Of a stretch of 64,000 nucleotides of DNA, positions 11,330 to 23,700 are shown piece by piece. The stretch is taken from the NCBI RefSeq assembly GCF_051622035.1, contig NC_135367.1, positions 14,808,501 to 14,872,500 of the forward strand, in the 5' to 3' direction. The notes beneath the pieces are model-generated. The model worked only from the letters and a program-made list of their open reading frames with translations. It made no database searches and had not been told where the DNA came from. The position numbers and the translations under genes were made by a program. Origin of the DNA: Arctopsyche grandis. Lineage: Eukaryota; Arthropoda; Insecta; Trichoptera; Hydropsychidae. Position 1 is the first letter of the stretch. Every line of letters starts with the position of its first letter.

Positions 11330-11550
11330 ATAGTACGTATAGATAATAAATGTATACTAGTGTTGTGCCCGTCGAAATCGGAACTGAAATCGGAATCGGG
11401 AATCGGAGCTGAAATCGAAATCGATATCGCAATCGAAGTCGATATAATAACTCTTGATAATTCTAAAATTTGTTTTTTTTGAAAACTCCATACTTGTAGA
11501 TGCACTCGCACATACATACATATGTACATCCCGTCCGTTTTTATATACAT
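11330..11550. repeat. Interspersed repeat with GAAATCGG-type minisatellite
   Basis: The stretch after ACTAGTGTTGTGCCCG is a degenerate 6-bp array (GAATCG, GAAATC). It is followed by a conserved segment with CTCCATACTTGTAGATGCA and a CATACATACATATG end. An inverted copy of the whole arrangement lies at 45455-45685, so it is an interspersed family. Class unknown. Confidence 0.6.
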
Positions 11551-12266
11551 TATTATTTCCAATATCTCTATTATGTTACGACTTTATTAAATTCAAATTA
11601 ATTATTTTAAATTAAATTATTATAGTAGAATTTTCAAGTTCAGTTTTGGTTTCATTACATATGTACATATGCAAATAGCTGCAAAAAACATAAAATTATT
11701 AATCTTATTCAAAATTGATGACTTGACAAAATTGAATTGATATTCAAGTATAGAAACGAAGAGTTCATGTAACGAGAATTGGTGAAACCAGACCCACCGA
11801 TTATTATTATATTATATAATATATCTAATTTCAAAAATCAATAAACAACTTCGATTAAAACAGAACAACTGGGGGGGAGGTTGGGGGTAACGAATAACGG
11901 TCCGATGAAATAAAATGTCAAATCCGCTAATGAAAAATCCGTAGGTTGTTAATAATAAAAACGGCGACGTGACATTTGACGATGGAAAATATAGCCTTTA
12001 TTTCACAACGTTTCAATTTATCTTCGTTACAAATAAAAAAAAAAGACGAAAGAGAAGACGAATTATTATCAGTACAAGACGAAGGGAAAATTGTTTTTCT
12101 TCGATTTCGCAAAATCTTTTATTGAGTTTGTTTTTGTTTTGTCGGAAAAAAAAATTGAATTGTACATTCATATAAATCGAAAGTCTATTGAAATAATAAT
12201 ACGACTGATGGTATAGAGAGAATGCATACATATGTACATATGCCAATACCGGAACTTACCGGAACA
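11551..12266. other. Intergenic, no gene
   Basis: AT-rich sequence; three overlapping short frames on both strands are spurious. Nothing else recognised. Confidence 0.4.
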
Positions 12267-12280
12267 AAATGGCCAATATT

Positions 12281-12493
12281 TTTTTTTTTTTTTTGATTTT
12301 TAAATGCTTTTTATTATTACGAAATTATGTTCACAATACATGTTATATCTATTTTAATAACTACTGATCTACTGATAATTTTCTATTTTACAATTTAATT
12401 TAATTTGGTTAGTAATCACAGTATTATATTATTCTAATGTTAATCTAAAGCATTATAGGAAAAATAGCTCAAAAACCTATTTACAATCCTTAT
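12281..12493 (-). mobile_element. LINE 3'-end or SINE-like retroposon with poly(A), minus strand
   Basis: AAATGGCCAATATT is present at 12267-12280 and again at 12494-12507, a 14-bp target duplication. The left side of the insert is a long T run (a poly(A) tail on the minus strand), followed by a body shared with 54076-54282 and 59198-59411 and, more diverged, 14862-15155 and 16190-16345. Copies begin at different points, which fits 5'-truncated insertions of one LINE family. No coding part is included. Confidence 0.75.
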
Positions 12494-12507
12494 AAATGGC
12501 CAATATT

Positions 12508-12709
12508 AAAAAGCGTTAACACCTCGACTCGACTGAATAAATTTACGTGTATCGATTAAAAGCTGAAAGTTAACGTGTCCCAGCATTATAATTGATTCAA
12601 CGATCGTTAAATTCGATATTATCCGTTTTTTGTTGCGATCGTTTTTTACGAATAAGAACGTTAAATTCTCTTCGAACGTAATATGTACGTACATCTAATA
12701 TAATACATA
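12508..12709. other. Short intergenic gap
   Basis: No gene or repeat recognised. Confidence 0.3.
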
Positions 12710-12905
12710 TAATTTCGAAAGAGACTTTGTATGTATGTATATATGTTTGTTTATTTGGTTCGTAGAATCTGTAACGTTCAATTTAATAAAAAAAGCAATA
12801 AAATAAAACTATTCAAATAAATTTAATAAAATGTTTACAATTAGATTGGCCATGTTTAAGCGGTTTATATTACAACTACCGAGTGAAGCCGGGTAATAAC
12901 ACTAG
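12710..12905 (-). repeat. ACTAG...CCCGGCTTCGCTCGG interspersed repeat, minus strand
   Basis: It has the same order of blocks as the triple array at 29348-30007: an ACTAG start, a CCCGGCTTCGCTCGGTA-like block, AACCGCTTAAACATGG, AT-rich TTTATTTGAATA units, then an ACAAACATACATACATA tail and CTTTCGAAATTAT. Here it is inverted. Another inverted copy lies at 52290-52637. Transposon class not determined. Confidence 0.7.
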
Positions 12906-12911
12906 TATAAC

Positions 12912-13016
<105 letters not shown>

Positions 13017-13347
13017 TACTCATACACGTACAGCTAGATTGTTGTATTATATTTAACGTTCCCCCATAAATTCGACGCAGTTAAGTGTCGAGTTTCCAGA
13101 ATAGATTTGCATACAAAACGATTTCGAACATTTCGGAAAAAAGCTCCGAGCAAAAACTACGATACCGCGGAAAAGTTAATTGCTACTTCCGGTCGAATGA
13201 CTGCGATACACGAAAAAGGCGAAGTCGCGTCAAGTACACACACTCAATTTCTTATAAATGTCCTATAAATCTGAGACAACAGAGGCGGTTGTTGACAACG
13301 CAAGTAGGTGTATTTGTTTGCAACGTTTGGATATGTACCATATAGAC

Positions 13348-13586
13348 CAGAGCATCGTAACCTGTGCACCGCGGTAGTATGTGTTCTCCGAACAGCACTT
13401 CGGCCTATTGCGTGCGAGTGAGATCGCGCTTGAGGGAGAAAACCGATGTTAGTTAGTGTTTTGTCCCTACGCATATACGGAATAACTAGCGACTGCCGAT
13501 GAAGTACATATGTATGTACGTAGCTGACGAACTCTACGAGTCGTAAACAATGTGTGCCGCGATTATCCAAAGGTTACGATGCTCTG
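13348..13586. mobile_element. hAT-like MITE, 239 bp
   Basis: CAGAGCATCGTAACCT at the left end is matched by its exact complement at the right end. ATATAGAC occurs immediately outside both ends (13340-13347 and 13587-13594). The CAGAG ends and 8-bp duplication indicate hAT. The interior is less AT-rich than its surroundings and has no intact transposase frame. Confidence 0.85.
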
Positions 13587-13712
13587 ATATAGACGTTCAC
13601 TTACGTAAGGTAACCTGCAAGCAAGTCAGGCTGATGGGACTACGCACAGTCTAATCGTGCGGGTTCACCGGGGAATGTAAAATCAAACGAAAGCGACATT
13701 ACAAGTAAAAAT

Positions 13713-13905
13713 AGCCAGAAGTATAGCTCGGAGAGGTACCCGGGGTCAAGCCATAGGTTGACCTCGATTGAAGAGAATTTATTCTGAGTATTTCCACAGT
13801 GCTGCTGGGCAGACTTGAATATTTGTGACTCCAAGTCGATCGTTTCCAATCAGAGTTTGCCGATTTATCTGATTTCGTTGTTCAAACGGTTCCTCATCAA
13901 ATTGA
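13713..13905 (+). mobile_element. tRNA-derived SINE, plus strand (diverged copy)
   Basis: It carries the same blocks as the copy at 931-1108 in forward order: TATAGCTCG (A-box region), CCCGGGGTCAAGCC (B-box region), GGTTGACC, then the SINE body with CAGACTTGAATATTTGTGA, CAGAGTTTGCC and the end GGTTCCTCATCAAATTG. About 20 bases between the A and B boxes are missing, so its internal promoter is probably broken. Confidence 0.7.
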
Positions 13906-13919
13906 AAAAACCACCCTAC

Positions 13920-14861
13920 CTACAATTTGAATATGACTTCAAAATTTATATATGTACAAGTTTAATAGCACATGGGCATCATGGTAAATATAAATTGAAA
14001 AAAATAAAATGTATTCTACATACATGTAACCACATCCTTAAAAAATGGGTTTTGAATTAACAATAAATGCGATCAAGTGTCATTTTTACACGACTTGAAT
14101 ATATTTTTGCAAGGAAAATCTTAAAAACTAGTCTTATTGTGAATCACCGCCAAAATGATAAAGAAGATAAATAATGAAAAAATATCATTCAAAATTTTAT
14201 TTTTATAACTTTACATTCACTATATTTACTGATCAAATACAAATGTTAAGTACACAAAACGAACCATAAAACAAATGTAATAAAAGTGTGATTTTTCACT
14301 TTATCTATGTACTTAATAATAATAGAAATGTAGTAGTACTTAGTACTATGTATTTAGTAATAATTTAAAAAAATAATTTACATAGATCATGCGAAAATTC
14401 GAATTCGAGATTTCGATTGATTTTCTTTTAATATATGTATTTGTACATATATGTACATATCCTCATTTCTTATACGAAATTTTAGATTGAATTGAGACGT
14501 AATTGAGGCCGCTAAGACCTCACAAGAACCTAAAATCTCAAAATTTCAAAAAAGTTGTGCTGTACTTTAGATCGTAGGGCGCAGACACACGGCACAAGTT
14601 TTATTTTTTAGATTGTAAAACACCGCTAGCATGCCTGATCAATGCTACGGCGATCCAGGCCAAAAATGACATACATAGGTTTGACAGTGATCGATAACGG
14701 GTGATCCCTATATTTGAAGAAATTTCGGAGAAACTTGTCGAAATAATAAGATCGTACGAATTAGCAATGAGATAAGCACACGCCCATTCACAGCTCGAGT
14801 CTACTAGGCATGCCGTGCCGTACGATTCTGTGAATTAAAATTAATATACATATTATGAACA
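13920..14861. other. Intergenic, no gene recognised
   Basis: AT-rich. A patch at 14576-14830 is less AT-rich and looks repeat-like, but I could not find ends or a partner in the window. Confidence 0.35.
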
Positions 14862-15155
14862 TTTATAAGAATTTTAAAAAGGTTGTTGAACTTTTTTCCT
14901 ATTGTGTTATTACTCTTATGGAAAAAATGGAAATGGAAAATATGATAAGCATTGTATACTATTTATAATGTATACGTTTTTTCCCTATTGTTCATATACA
15001 CTAACATTAAAAATATAATACTATATAAATACTAACAAGGAAAATAATGTGTAGAATAGATAATGATCACTGGATTAGTAGCTTTTATTCAGAATAGATT
15101 TAGGACGTATTGTGAATATAATTTATGGACAGAAAGCATTTAAAATCCAAAAGGT
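14862..15155 (+). repeat. Diverged LINE 3'-end repeat
   Basis: It shares the order of blocks with 59198-59411 (ATTATGA.CATTTATAAG, ATTAACATTA.AAT, GATCA..GGATTAGTAGCT, a TATTGTGAA block and GCATTTAAAA.TC) but is strongly diverged and contains an extra AT-rich insert. Confidence 0.5.
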
Positions 15156-16189
15156 TGTCCATCTCAGATCTAGTACACAAATAGACGAATTATTTTTTGC
15201 TCTCGATCGAAAAGCGTACATATGTATGTACATACATACATATCGCTCGCCATATGCCGCGTAATTATCGAATTAAATTGAGACTCGTGAAAATCAGCGT
15301 TTCCCAAGCTAACAATTTACCGATTGAGCAATATATAATTCCGATAGACACTGTGACATACATACACATGCACAATATGCCTACATATAATATAACACTG
15401 CTAATATAAGTGCCTGCATGCTGGTAGATATTTTATAAAATTTAATTTTTTAACATTATTACATTTTATAAATTCGAAATTAGGGCCGAGGGACGACGAA
15501 AGTATAAAATTACAGCGAATTTGTGAAAATATTTAAATGCAAATCAAAGTACATATGTATATAATACAACCCACCTCATTAGATCAATCTTTTTTAAGCT
15601 ACATTTATACATTTTACAGTGAAAGCCTCAAAAATCGAATCAGTATACACTGACTAGTAAGTGTATACACTAGCTTTAGTTTTTAGCTAAAGCTTACGAC
15701 GCTAGATCCCGCAGATACTATTACTACACAAAGTATAGCGCAAATTCATGCACTTGCTGCTGTGCACTAGTAAATCTGCTAACGAATGAAATTTGAGTGG
15801 ATTGATAGCTGACCAAAGTTTGACGTTGCTCTTCCAATGAATTTTATGCTCAAGAATATATAACTGCTTGTGTTCAAATAACTAATTTATTGTTGAATTG
15901 ATACGAAATAGACAAAAATTAACATGGTGAAATCCACTGTAGAAGACGCAAAATTACGTACATCCGTATTACCTACGACTTTAGGTTAGGTTACATTTTA
16001 TTTTGTTCAATAATAATATGTTCTTCGATATAATGTCGCATTCTTTCAGTTTTTAGTTTAATCCGTCATAGGCCGAGTTGTTAAGAATGTCAACTTATTA
16101 TTCCTTTCCTAAACATTTACTGCGTACGGATAGTTGGTGTATGAATCTACTAGTAAACGTGTTCATTCATTCTCCCGTGTATACTGATT
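15156..16189. other. Intergenic, no gene recognised
   Basis: Short frames only, with ACATATGTATG-type repeats near 15220. Confidence 0.35.
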
Positions 16190-16345
16190 CGAGACTTATA
16201 CTCTTACTGTAACATATACAATAACATTAAAATGAGATTATACTATAAATACTTAATGATCGCTGGATTAGTAGCTACTAAATAGACCTACGATGTATTG
16301 TAAACATAATATATGTAGGTATCAGATAATTTAAAAATCAAAATC
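16190..16345 (+). repeat. Diverged LINE 3'-end repeat, short copy
   Basis: It matches the downstream half of the same family as 14862-15155 (AATACTTAATGATCGCTGGATTAGTAGCT is only partly conserved) and ends at AATTTAAAAATCAAAATC. Confidence 0.45.
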
Positions 16346-17219
16346 AAATTCGACCGGTTTATTTGTAAAATATTCGATTCAATACTAAATGCTTTTTCCA
16401 ATGGAGTTAAAATAGTCTGATAATTCAATATATACATAAATAATTAAACATTCTGGCGAATTAGTAATTTGATAAATAACAAAGTAGGGAAACAGAGGGT
16501 GTCAATAAGCACCCAATTTTTATCCAATGAAAGGGAAAGTCTATTTGAATGACATAAGAAAAATTTGGTGAGTCATATAGAAATGTTCTCGTAACGCTTT
16601 TACACGTATCAAAAAAAAAAGCGTAATATTTCAAATCTAATCAAGACAGTTTTTAGATTCAAACAAACATAGATTGCACACATAAATTACTAATACAAGG
16701 AAAAAAAATTAACATATTATAGGAGTAATAATGAACGAAAACTTAACATTACATTGCGATTAAAATTATAAATCGTATTATCGAAAAAAAAAGCCTAACA
16801 AACGGTTCATTGAGCTGAATTCAAAATTCATTGAGCTGATTCACTCCAAAATATTATTATAGCGTGTCACACATGAGCGATACTGTAACGAAAGCAAAAT
16901 ATTAAATGATATGCAAGATTGCATTAAAAAAATATAATACATACGACAGTTCAACGCTCCTACAAACTGTCAGTTAACGAGTCGTTAAAGGCATACATTT
17001 TTAATAAATAAATTCCCCTCTGCATATGTAAAAATACATATAATATATATATGTATATATGTATATCGTGAGATCGGTCACCTCTCGGTCATCTTGAATT
17101 CTATGTAGATCGATACATAATACATAGTACAAAAAACACTATGTTGCAAAAACCGGTTTGCGGTGCAATTTGTTAGATCGCTTCAAAAGGAACACAAATA
17201 GGAATGGCAGTTGAGGTTA
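16346..17219. other. Intergenic, no gene recognised
   Basis: AT-rich, with poly-A runs and TATATATGTATATATG near 17045. Confidence 0.35.
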
Positions 17220-17279
17220 TGTGGTTCGGCGGGTGCATGGTCGTGATTTGGTCGTGATCAGGCATGCGAACCAAACGGG

Positions 17280-17731
17280 AATAATCGGGACCGGTGGCGG
17301 GTAGCGGGTAGTCGATTCGCAATGCGGATGTTTTGGTCGGGCTGACATCCGCCGCTCGCGTCCCCGCGAGGACGGGGGCGGAGGCCGGGTTTGGGGGGGC
17401 GAACGCTCTCGCGTCGTCGGCGTTTTTGTCGGAGATTGTGCAAAAGCTCACCTGGACCACAGTTGCCAAAGACAGAAACGCGCCGCACCAACGCACGTCC
17501 CACCGCGGCGAAAGACCGCGCGCAACTGACAAATCAACTTGGTGATGGCGGATAGAGGGCACCGCTGTCGACACAACACTGTATAACAGCTGATCGAGCA
17601 GGCAGGGGTGTACGACGCCTACATTCATACATATTTCCTACACATCTGGAAATCGTTACCGATCCGATTTTCAGCAATGGTTTGTCAGCTGATCGCTCTC
17701 GTGTAGAATTACGCTGTTTGCAAAGATACAT
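17280..17731 (-). promoter_or_regulatory. CpG-dense island, possible minus-strand 5' exon/promoter
   Basis: In otherwise AT-rich DNA, about 250 bases (17280-17530) hold roughly 35 CpG dinucleotides and two long G/C runs. On the minus strand CCAG|GTGAGC at 17452/17451 is a near-consensus splice donor. Overlapping open frames on both strands (up to 151 codons) show no family resemblance and are explained by high GC. The simplest reading is a promoter plus untranslated first exon of a minus-strand gene whose coding exons lie left of the window or were missed. A GC-rich repeat is also possible. Confidence 0.35.
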
Positions 17732-17739
17732 ATTAGCGA

Positions 17740-19116
17740 TAGTCTAATTAATCTACGCCATTGCGCGTTCAAACTTCATCAGCCAAACATTAGATTGGCA
17801 AACAAACAGAAGATGGCCAGTTTTGACTCACGTGCCACTTGCAGCTCATTTCGTTAAGGTGTACCAACCTCTACATTTAGAAAAATATTTTTGTTTCCCG
17901 AAGTTATTATTTTTATAATAATTTTATTTTGTTGTATAAATAAATAGCATTTTCTTAGTAAGAAACGTGAGCGATGCGGGCAAACATCAATAGACTCAAT
18001 AGAAAAAAAAAATCTGTGGGAACATAATTATCAAGAGATCGGTATTTAAACACTAATCTTTCCTGAAATCTAACCAAAAATCGTATTTGTTTGTAAATCG
18101 ACTTTTAACGTGATATCAGGAGAACTTGGAGAACTTCTCCTTTCCTCGATTGATAATGATGTAGTAGTCTAAAAGTTTTCTTTATCAAAAGGATCAACCT
18201 CTAAATTTTGCGTTCTGCATGAAAGTCAGCGTTCTGGATAAATGAAAAGGATGGGAAATGAGACGGACATGACAATCGTTTTTTGCAAATTGACATGTTG
18301 AGATTTACTAAGTCAATAATGTAGCCTAAGATCGTTGAGATAGCAGAAAAATATTCAGAGATGAGCTACGTTCGTTTTTTTAAGTCCTAAATATAATATT
18401 AATCTATGTTAATATTATAGAAAAAATATTCTAGATCAGTAGAAAAGCTTTTCTACGTGTCGAATTGTTTGTTGGGGCTGGTCATTACGTATCTTTAAAG
18501 CAAAAGAATAAACCGAGCATACACACCTGCCCTGTATTGATTCGAATTCAGCTGCCATCTATTGAGTGAGCGCGCTATTAGAGAATGCCGCTTTGCTGAC
18601 GAGATTTGAACTTCCAACGACTCATAAAACAATTGAATTGCAACAAATTTAAAATATCAAATTGAATTCGTGATTATATTTATATCATAAATTGAAGATG
18701 AATCAATTTTTCAAATATTATTTCTTTAAAATATAATGGTGCAATCTCGATATTTTAAGCAATATTTGATAACCCTAGTGAATTTATGGGATTTACCTCG
18801 TTGTACGGACCTTTTCTCTCGAGACTCGTTTTCCCAACTTTTCCGGTATATTTCGTAGTCGAGTATGAATACACATGTACTGTGCAAGATTGCTTTCTGT
18901 GGAATAATCACTGAACTACATAACACATATACAAACATGTTTTGTATATGTGTTATATACAAAACAAAACAGGTGTAAACATTACCTTTTAAAAAATATA
19001 GTAAAAATTGATTTATAAACGGTTATTAAAATATTTTAAAAGTGTGTTAATAGCTTAAAAAAATATGAATGATCATAATGTATCTCGTACATTAAATATA
19101 TATCATACATATTATA
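17740..19116. other. Intergenic, no gene recognised
   Basis: No exon seen. A perfect 15-bp-arm inverted repeat lies at 18921-18955 (arm TAACACATATACAAA, spacer of 5). Confidence 0.4.
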
Positions 19117-19296
19117 CAGGGATTTTTTTTTTTGAAAAATAGGTGCTGGAACTCACTTGTCAAGTATTTATTAGAAAAAATTATATTCAAATTATGTATA
19201 TTATATACATAGAATATTCGTTTGAAGCATAAAAAATGGCGAGAAAAAAGGTGCGGGAACGCCATTCCACCGCGTTAAATGGGAAAAAAATCCCTG
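19117..19296. mobile_element. CAGGG-type hAT-like MITE, 180 bp
   Basis: The left end is CAGGGATTTTTTTT and the right end TTTTTTTCCCATTT-like in complement, finishing CCCTG. Inner blocks GGAACTCAC and GGAACGCCATTCCACCGCG are shared with the larger copy at 32727-33331. The flanks ATATTATA and GATGTATA are only half identical, so the target duplication has decayed or the ends are slightly misplaced. Confidence 0.65.
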
Positions 19297-19538
19297 GATG
19301 TATATAAAAAACAAGCAAAATTTTGTATACAATATAAAAACTCCTGTTTAAGCAGTCAAAAAACCGAAAAAACGAGTCTCGAGATATTACAAGTTGGTAG
19401 AACGGAGCCCACCGGAATTGACAATATGAAAAGCTGTGATTTCTATAAATTATTTAATTATAATATATAATGTGTCAATTTTCCAAAAACAATCATTTTA
19501 GTTCGAGAAACGTCGTTTTTATGCAACAATACTATGAC

Positions 19539-19671
19539 TAAAGCTCGGACCCAGAGGGTGCCGCGTATTGTTCAAATGTTGTAAATGCATTGTTAAAGGT
19601 TTGCCGAACCTTTTTTACAAATGATTTACAACAATGGGACAGTGAGCGGCACCTTGGCTATCCTACCTCTA
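19539..19671. mobile_element. 133-bp hAT-like MITE, single copy
   Basis: It has the same 133-bp length and blocks as 7364-7496 (start TAAAGCTCGGACCCAG, central GGTTTGCCGAACC palindrome, end CCTACCTCTA). Flanks ACTATGAC and ATTATGAC differ at one position, consistent with an 8-bp target duplication plus one mutation. Confidence 0.85.
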
Positions 19672-19679
19672 ATTATGAC

Positions 19680-20553
19680 TTGTGTACGAATATCATGACA
19701 TAAATTTTGAATGTATGTAGATTTTGGCGTGATTTAGCGACAAAGCGCATAAAACATTGTATAGCCAAAGTGTGAACACAAACGCGTTATATTTTCATGC
19801 ATTCGTTGATATTCAAATATTTCATGCAAAAAGTTTTTATCATAGTTGACCCAACGTAAAGAAAGGGTATTAGAATTATTTTTTTAAAAGCTATGTTGTA
19901 AGTACATAAACATTTATTGACAAATAAAATGACGATTTTAGTAAAAATCCTATTTTTCCTCGAAAATATGAACATATTCCCAAAAATCCAAAAATATGTA
20001 TAATATCATTCATATTTTTTCCATAAAATTATATTTCATACGAAAATATCAAATCGAATTAAATTTTAAACAATTCGATTTCATGTCAAATATATTATTT
20101 TGATTCTAACAATTCAATTATATCTAAAATGAAGCTAATAAAATGCTTGTAAAAACATATATTTTATATATATTTTTATTTAATTTTCGTTCGGTGATTA
20201 TTCTGCATAAAGAGATCTCTCTCGCGTCACTAAAATCTCGATCGGAACATCTGGCACCCGAAAATTTCATACATATGAGAACTCAAGTGCCAAATATTCC
20301 GGTTTCGCGATTTTCATAGCAACGTTATGTTTTTTTTTAATTTTGTAAATTGAATAATTTACAAAATCACAAGCTGATTGTTATCAATATTTAATATATT
20401 AATGTCTTTTTTACAAGAAATGAAGATTAAATTTTTTGCCAAGAGGAATAAAACCGAGTGTTTGGGCCAAATACATAAAAAAAACGTTCTGTCAGTGCGC
20501 TGTCAAGAGGGCGGTTCCGCAATTCTCAACGTGTGGTGTCCGCTGGAGACACG
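19680..20553. other. Upstream region of Vps11
   Basis: AT-rich, becoming less so at 20460-20550 just before the Vps11 start, where a 5' untranslated region is expected. No TATA box or other promoter element stands out. Confidence 0.4.
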
Positions 20554-20701
20554 ATGGCATTTTTAGAAGTATTCATATTATTTTACTAGAATATAATATA
20601 TCGATGTTATTAAATTTCGATTCACGTTTTATAAAAAAACTATATCTGAAATTAATATTCTTTGTTATTGCAATTATTTTTGTAATATTTGAAAAAAATA
20701 G

Positions 20702-20764
<63 letters not shown>

Positions 20765-23700
20765 CACCTTTCACCGAACCTTTCAATCGCAACTAAATTA
20801 TAAAATATATTTATTTGTTATCAAATTTATCGATAAATCGTTGTGTTGTCTCTGTTGTCATTTTTAAATATTGACTGTAATTATACAAACACGATATCCA
20901 ACCAATATCACACTCGTTCAACAGTAGTTCACGCATTAGCATTGTCTAGGCATTTATTTTTCCCATCTTTGTTCCTTTTTGAATTACTTAATTTTGTGCA
21001 TAAGATGGATAAAATTAATTACGTGGACATTATGCACAACCCTTGGGTAAAATTTAATTTGACAAAAATTATGTAAATATAAGAGAAAATTTATGTTGTG
21101 TGGACTTTTTAATTTTGATTTTGAATCATTTTCAAATCCAGCATAAAAACTTAATTTTAATTTATTAGTTACACTTATTATATGTATGTGTATTGTCTTG
21201 GAGTATGTATGCTCATTCAAGTTTTTATTGATGAATTTTACTATTTGTGATAAAATATGTATATTTACATATGTGATTATTTATTGATTGTTTGTATTGT
21301 TTCAGTGGCGCAAGTTTAATTTCTTTGAATTGCGTAAAAATATTGATGGAGGCAAAGTTGCTGAAGCATTGCAGGTGAAAATACTTAAAACATCTGAAAG
21401 ATACAATGTGAAATTCATGTTTCATGTTTCAAAGTTTACAATGGGTCTACCTCACGGGCCGGAATGTGAAATTACCGAAAACGCAAATATCGCGTTATCG
21501 GTAATTTCACATTCTGGCCCGTCGCGGAGACCGGTTTACAATATATGTACTTTTGTGCCATATAAAATGTTTGTATCATGCTTTTTGTATTTTTTAGGAT
21601 ACCGCTATTGAAGTATGTTCCAGTGGATATTCCCAACTGGTAATTGGAGATGCTAAAGGTTGGGTGCATCTCTTTTCACGTGCGTGGAAAGTTACATCGT
21701 TTAAAGCTTACGAGCATTCCATTTTTCAAATTGTTCAATTGAGACATGATCCATGCATCGTTACAATCGGCGTAAGTTTATCTCGAGCTTTATCAAATTA
21801 TTTGTTTTATTTTTCTCAACAAATGTTATGAAATAATTCGGAATAGGAAGATGAAGTTGGCATTAAGTCAGTTATTAAAGTTTGGGACAGTGTGCGCCAA
21901 GATGGACAAGGCCGACCCGTTTGTCTCAGAGTTACCAAATTATCACGAATGAGACCGGCATCGACGTGTTTAACTATTCATGAAAATAAGGTATATTGAC
22001 ATATTTTTTTGAGAATTATCGCTAATTATACGAATAATTTAATGTTGGAACGCTTTAGAATTTGATGGCGATTGGGTTTGACGATGGCTCGGTAATTTTA
22101 TTCAGAGGTGATATAACGAGGCAACGGAGTAGTAAGGAAGTTGATATTCGCAATAAGCCTACTGACGGTACTCCGATTACTGGACTTGCGTTTAAGTATG
22201 TTTTTCATACGTATGTAGGGTGGTGTTGAATCGAATAATACATTTCAGAATACTTTTCTATTTTGAGTTAGATGAAAATAACAATACCTAATCATACTCA
22301 AGTTGAGTTTTATTGAAATTATATAATATTTTTTCTTATATGAGAGCCTCAAATGATTGGAAATTCTAATCTTTTCCAGTTTTATATTATAAAATTGAAG
22401 TTCACTAGTAAAAATAGAATTCTGAAGTGTGTTTATAGTTTAAACTTCACCCAGATAATTGTAGATTTTATTTCTCGAGATTTAATGTTGATTTTTATTT
22501 CAGGGGCACAACTCATTTATTCATTGCTAGTCGGTCGTCCGTCATGGTATACACTATTGGAAACAGTGGGAAAGAACGTAGTGTGATCATGGATGAAGGT
22601 GCTAGTGGATGTCGGCTTCACTGTGCTGTTTTAGTACAAGATCAGCAGTTTGTGGTGGCTAAAAATGATGTATGCATCTGATGTATTTTTGTATTCAAGT
22701 TCTTAACTTACTGTGCGATATGTTTTTAATCAAATTTAAATTTTTAGGCGATCTATTGCTATACAACTGACGGTAGAGGTCCGTGTTATGCATTAGAAGG
22801 CGTTAAAAAACGCGTTGATTGGTTCCGTAGCTATCTAGTCACCATTTCGAAAGACTCTGGATCTAAAACCACGGCTCCGGGAAGTGATGACTCGCCATCG
22901 GGCGATTTGATCACAATTTTAGACATTCAAAATAAATTTATAGTTTTTACGATGGCTCTGGAAGAAGTCAATGCGGTGATCACAGAATGGGGAGCGTTTT
23001 ATATAATTACAGAAGATAAACAAATTCATCATTTAGATGAGAAAGATCTTCAGTCTAAATTAAGTTTATTGTTTAAGAAAAATTTATATGATGTTGCTAT
23101 TAGAATCGCCAGCAGTCAAAAATATGATTCAGAAAGATTGATTGACATTTATACGCAATACGGAGATCACCTTTTTAAGAAGGTACATATTACTGTATTA
23201 TACAATATTTATTGTCTATTTATCTATGGAATTTTATTTATCGTTTATGGTCATTTATTATAGGGGGATCCTAAAGGAGCAGTAGAGCAATATGTTAAAA
23301 CTATCGGAAGACTTGAAACGTCTTACGTTATTCAAAAATATCTTGAGTCTAGACATTTGGAACCGTTGACTTATTATTTACAAGAATTACACAAAATGGG
23401 TTTAGCTACTGAAGACCACACCACTTTGCTTCTGACATGCTTCGTAAAGTTGGATCAGCACGATCAGCATGGAAAATTAAAAGAATTTATTAACGCCAAA
23501 GATCGCGTTATTGATTTTGATGTAGAAATTGCAATTAAAGTGAGTATAGAATAGAGACAATTTTTATTTACATTTCATTTTTATGTGGATATATGTAGTA
23601 ATAAGAACATGCTTTCAGGTGTGTAGACAAGTAAGTAGCGATGATGCTTTGTATTTATCCAAGAAACATAAACAACACGATTGGTATCTTAGGATAGTCA

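Noticed and set aside
17173-17628. 151-codon minus-strand frame in the GC-rich patch
   Set aside because: Overlapping frames are open on both strands, as expected from high GC; the translation resembles no family and a splice donor lies within it.
20436-20867. 143-codon frame including an Ile-Tyr run
   Set aside because: It reads through the (AT)n microsatellite; the true Vps11 start is the short exon at 20554-20568 in another frame.
21288-21611. Frame through Vps11 exon 2 starting before the acceptor
   Set aside because: It begins with TTG inside the intron and runs on through the MITE; only 21306-21374 is exon.
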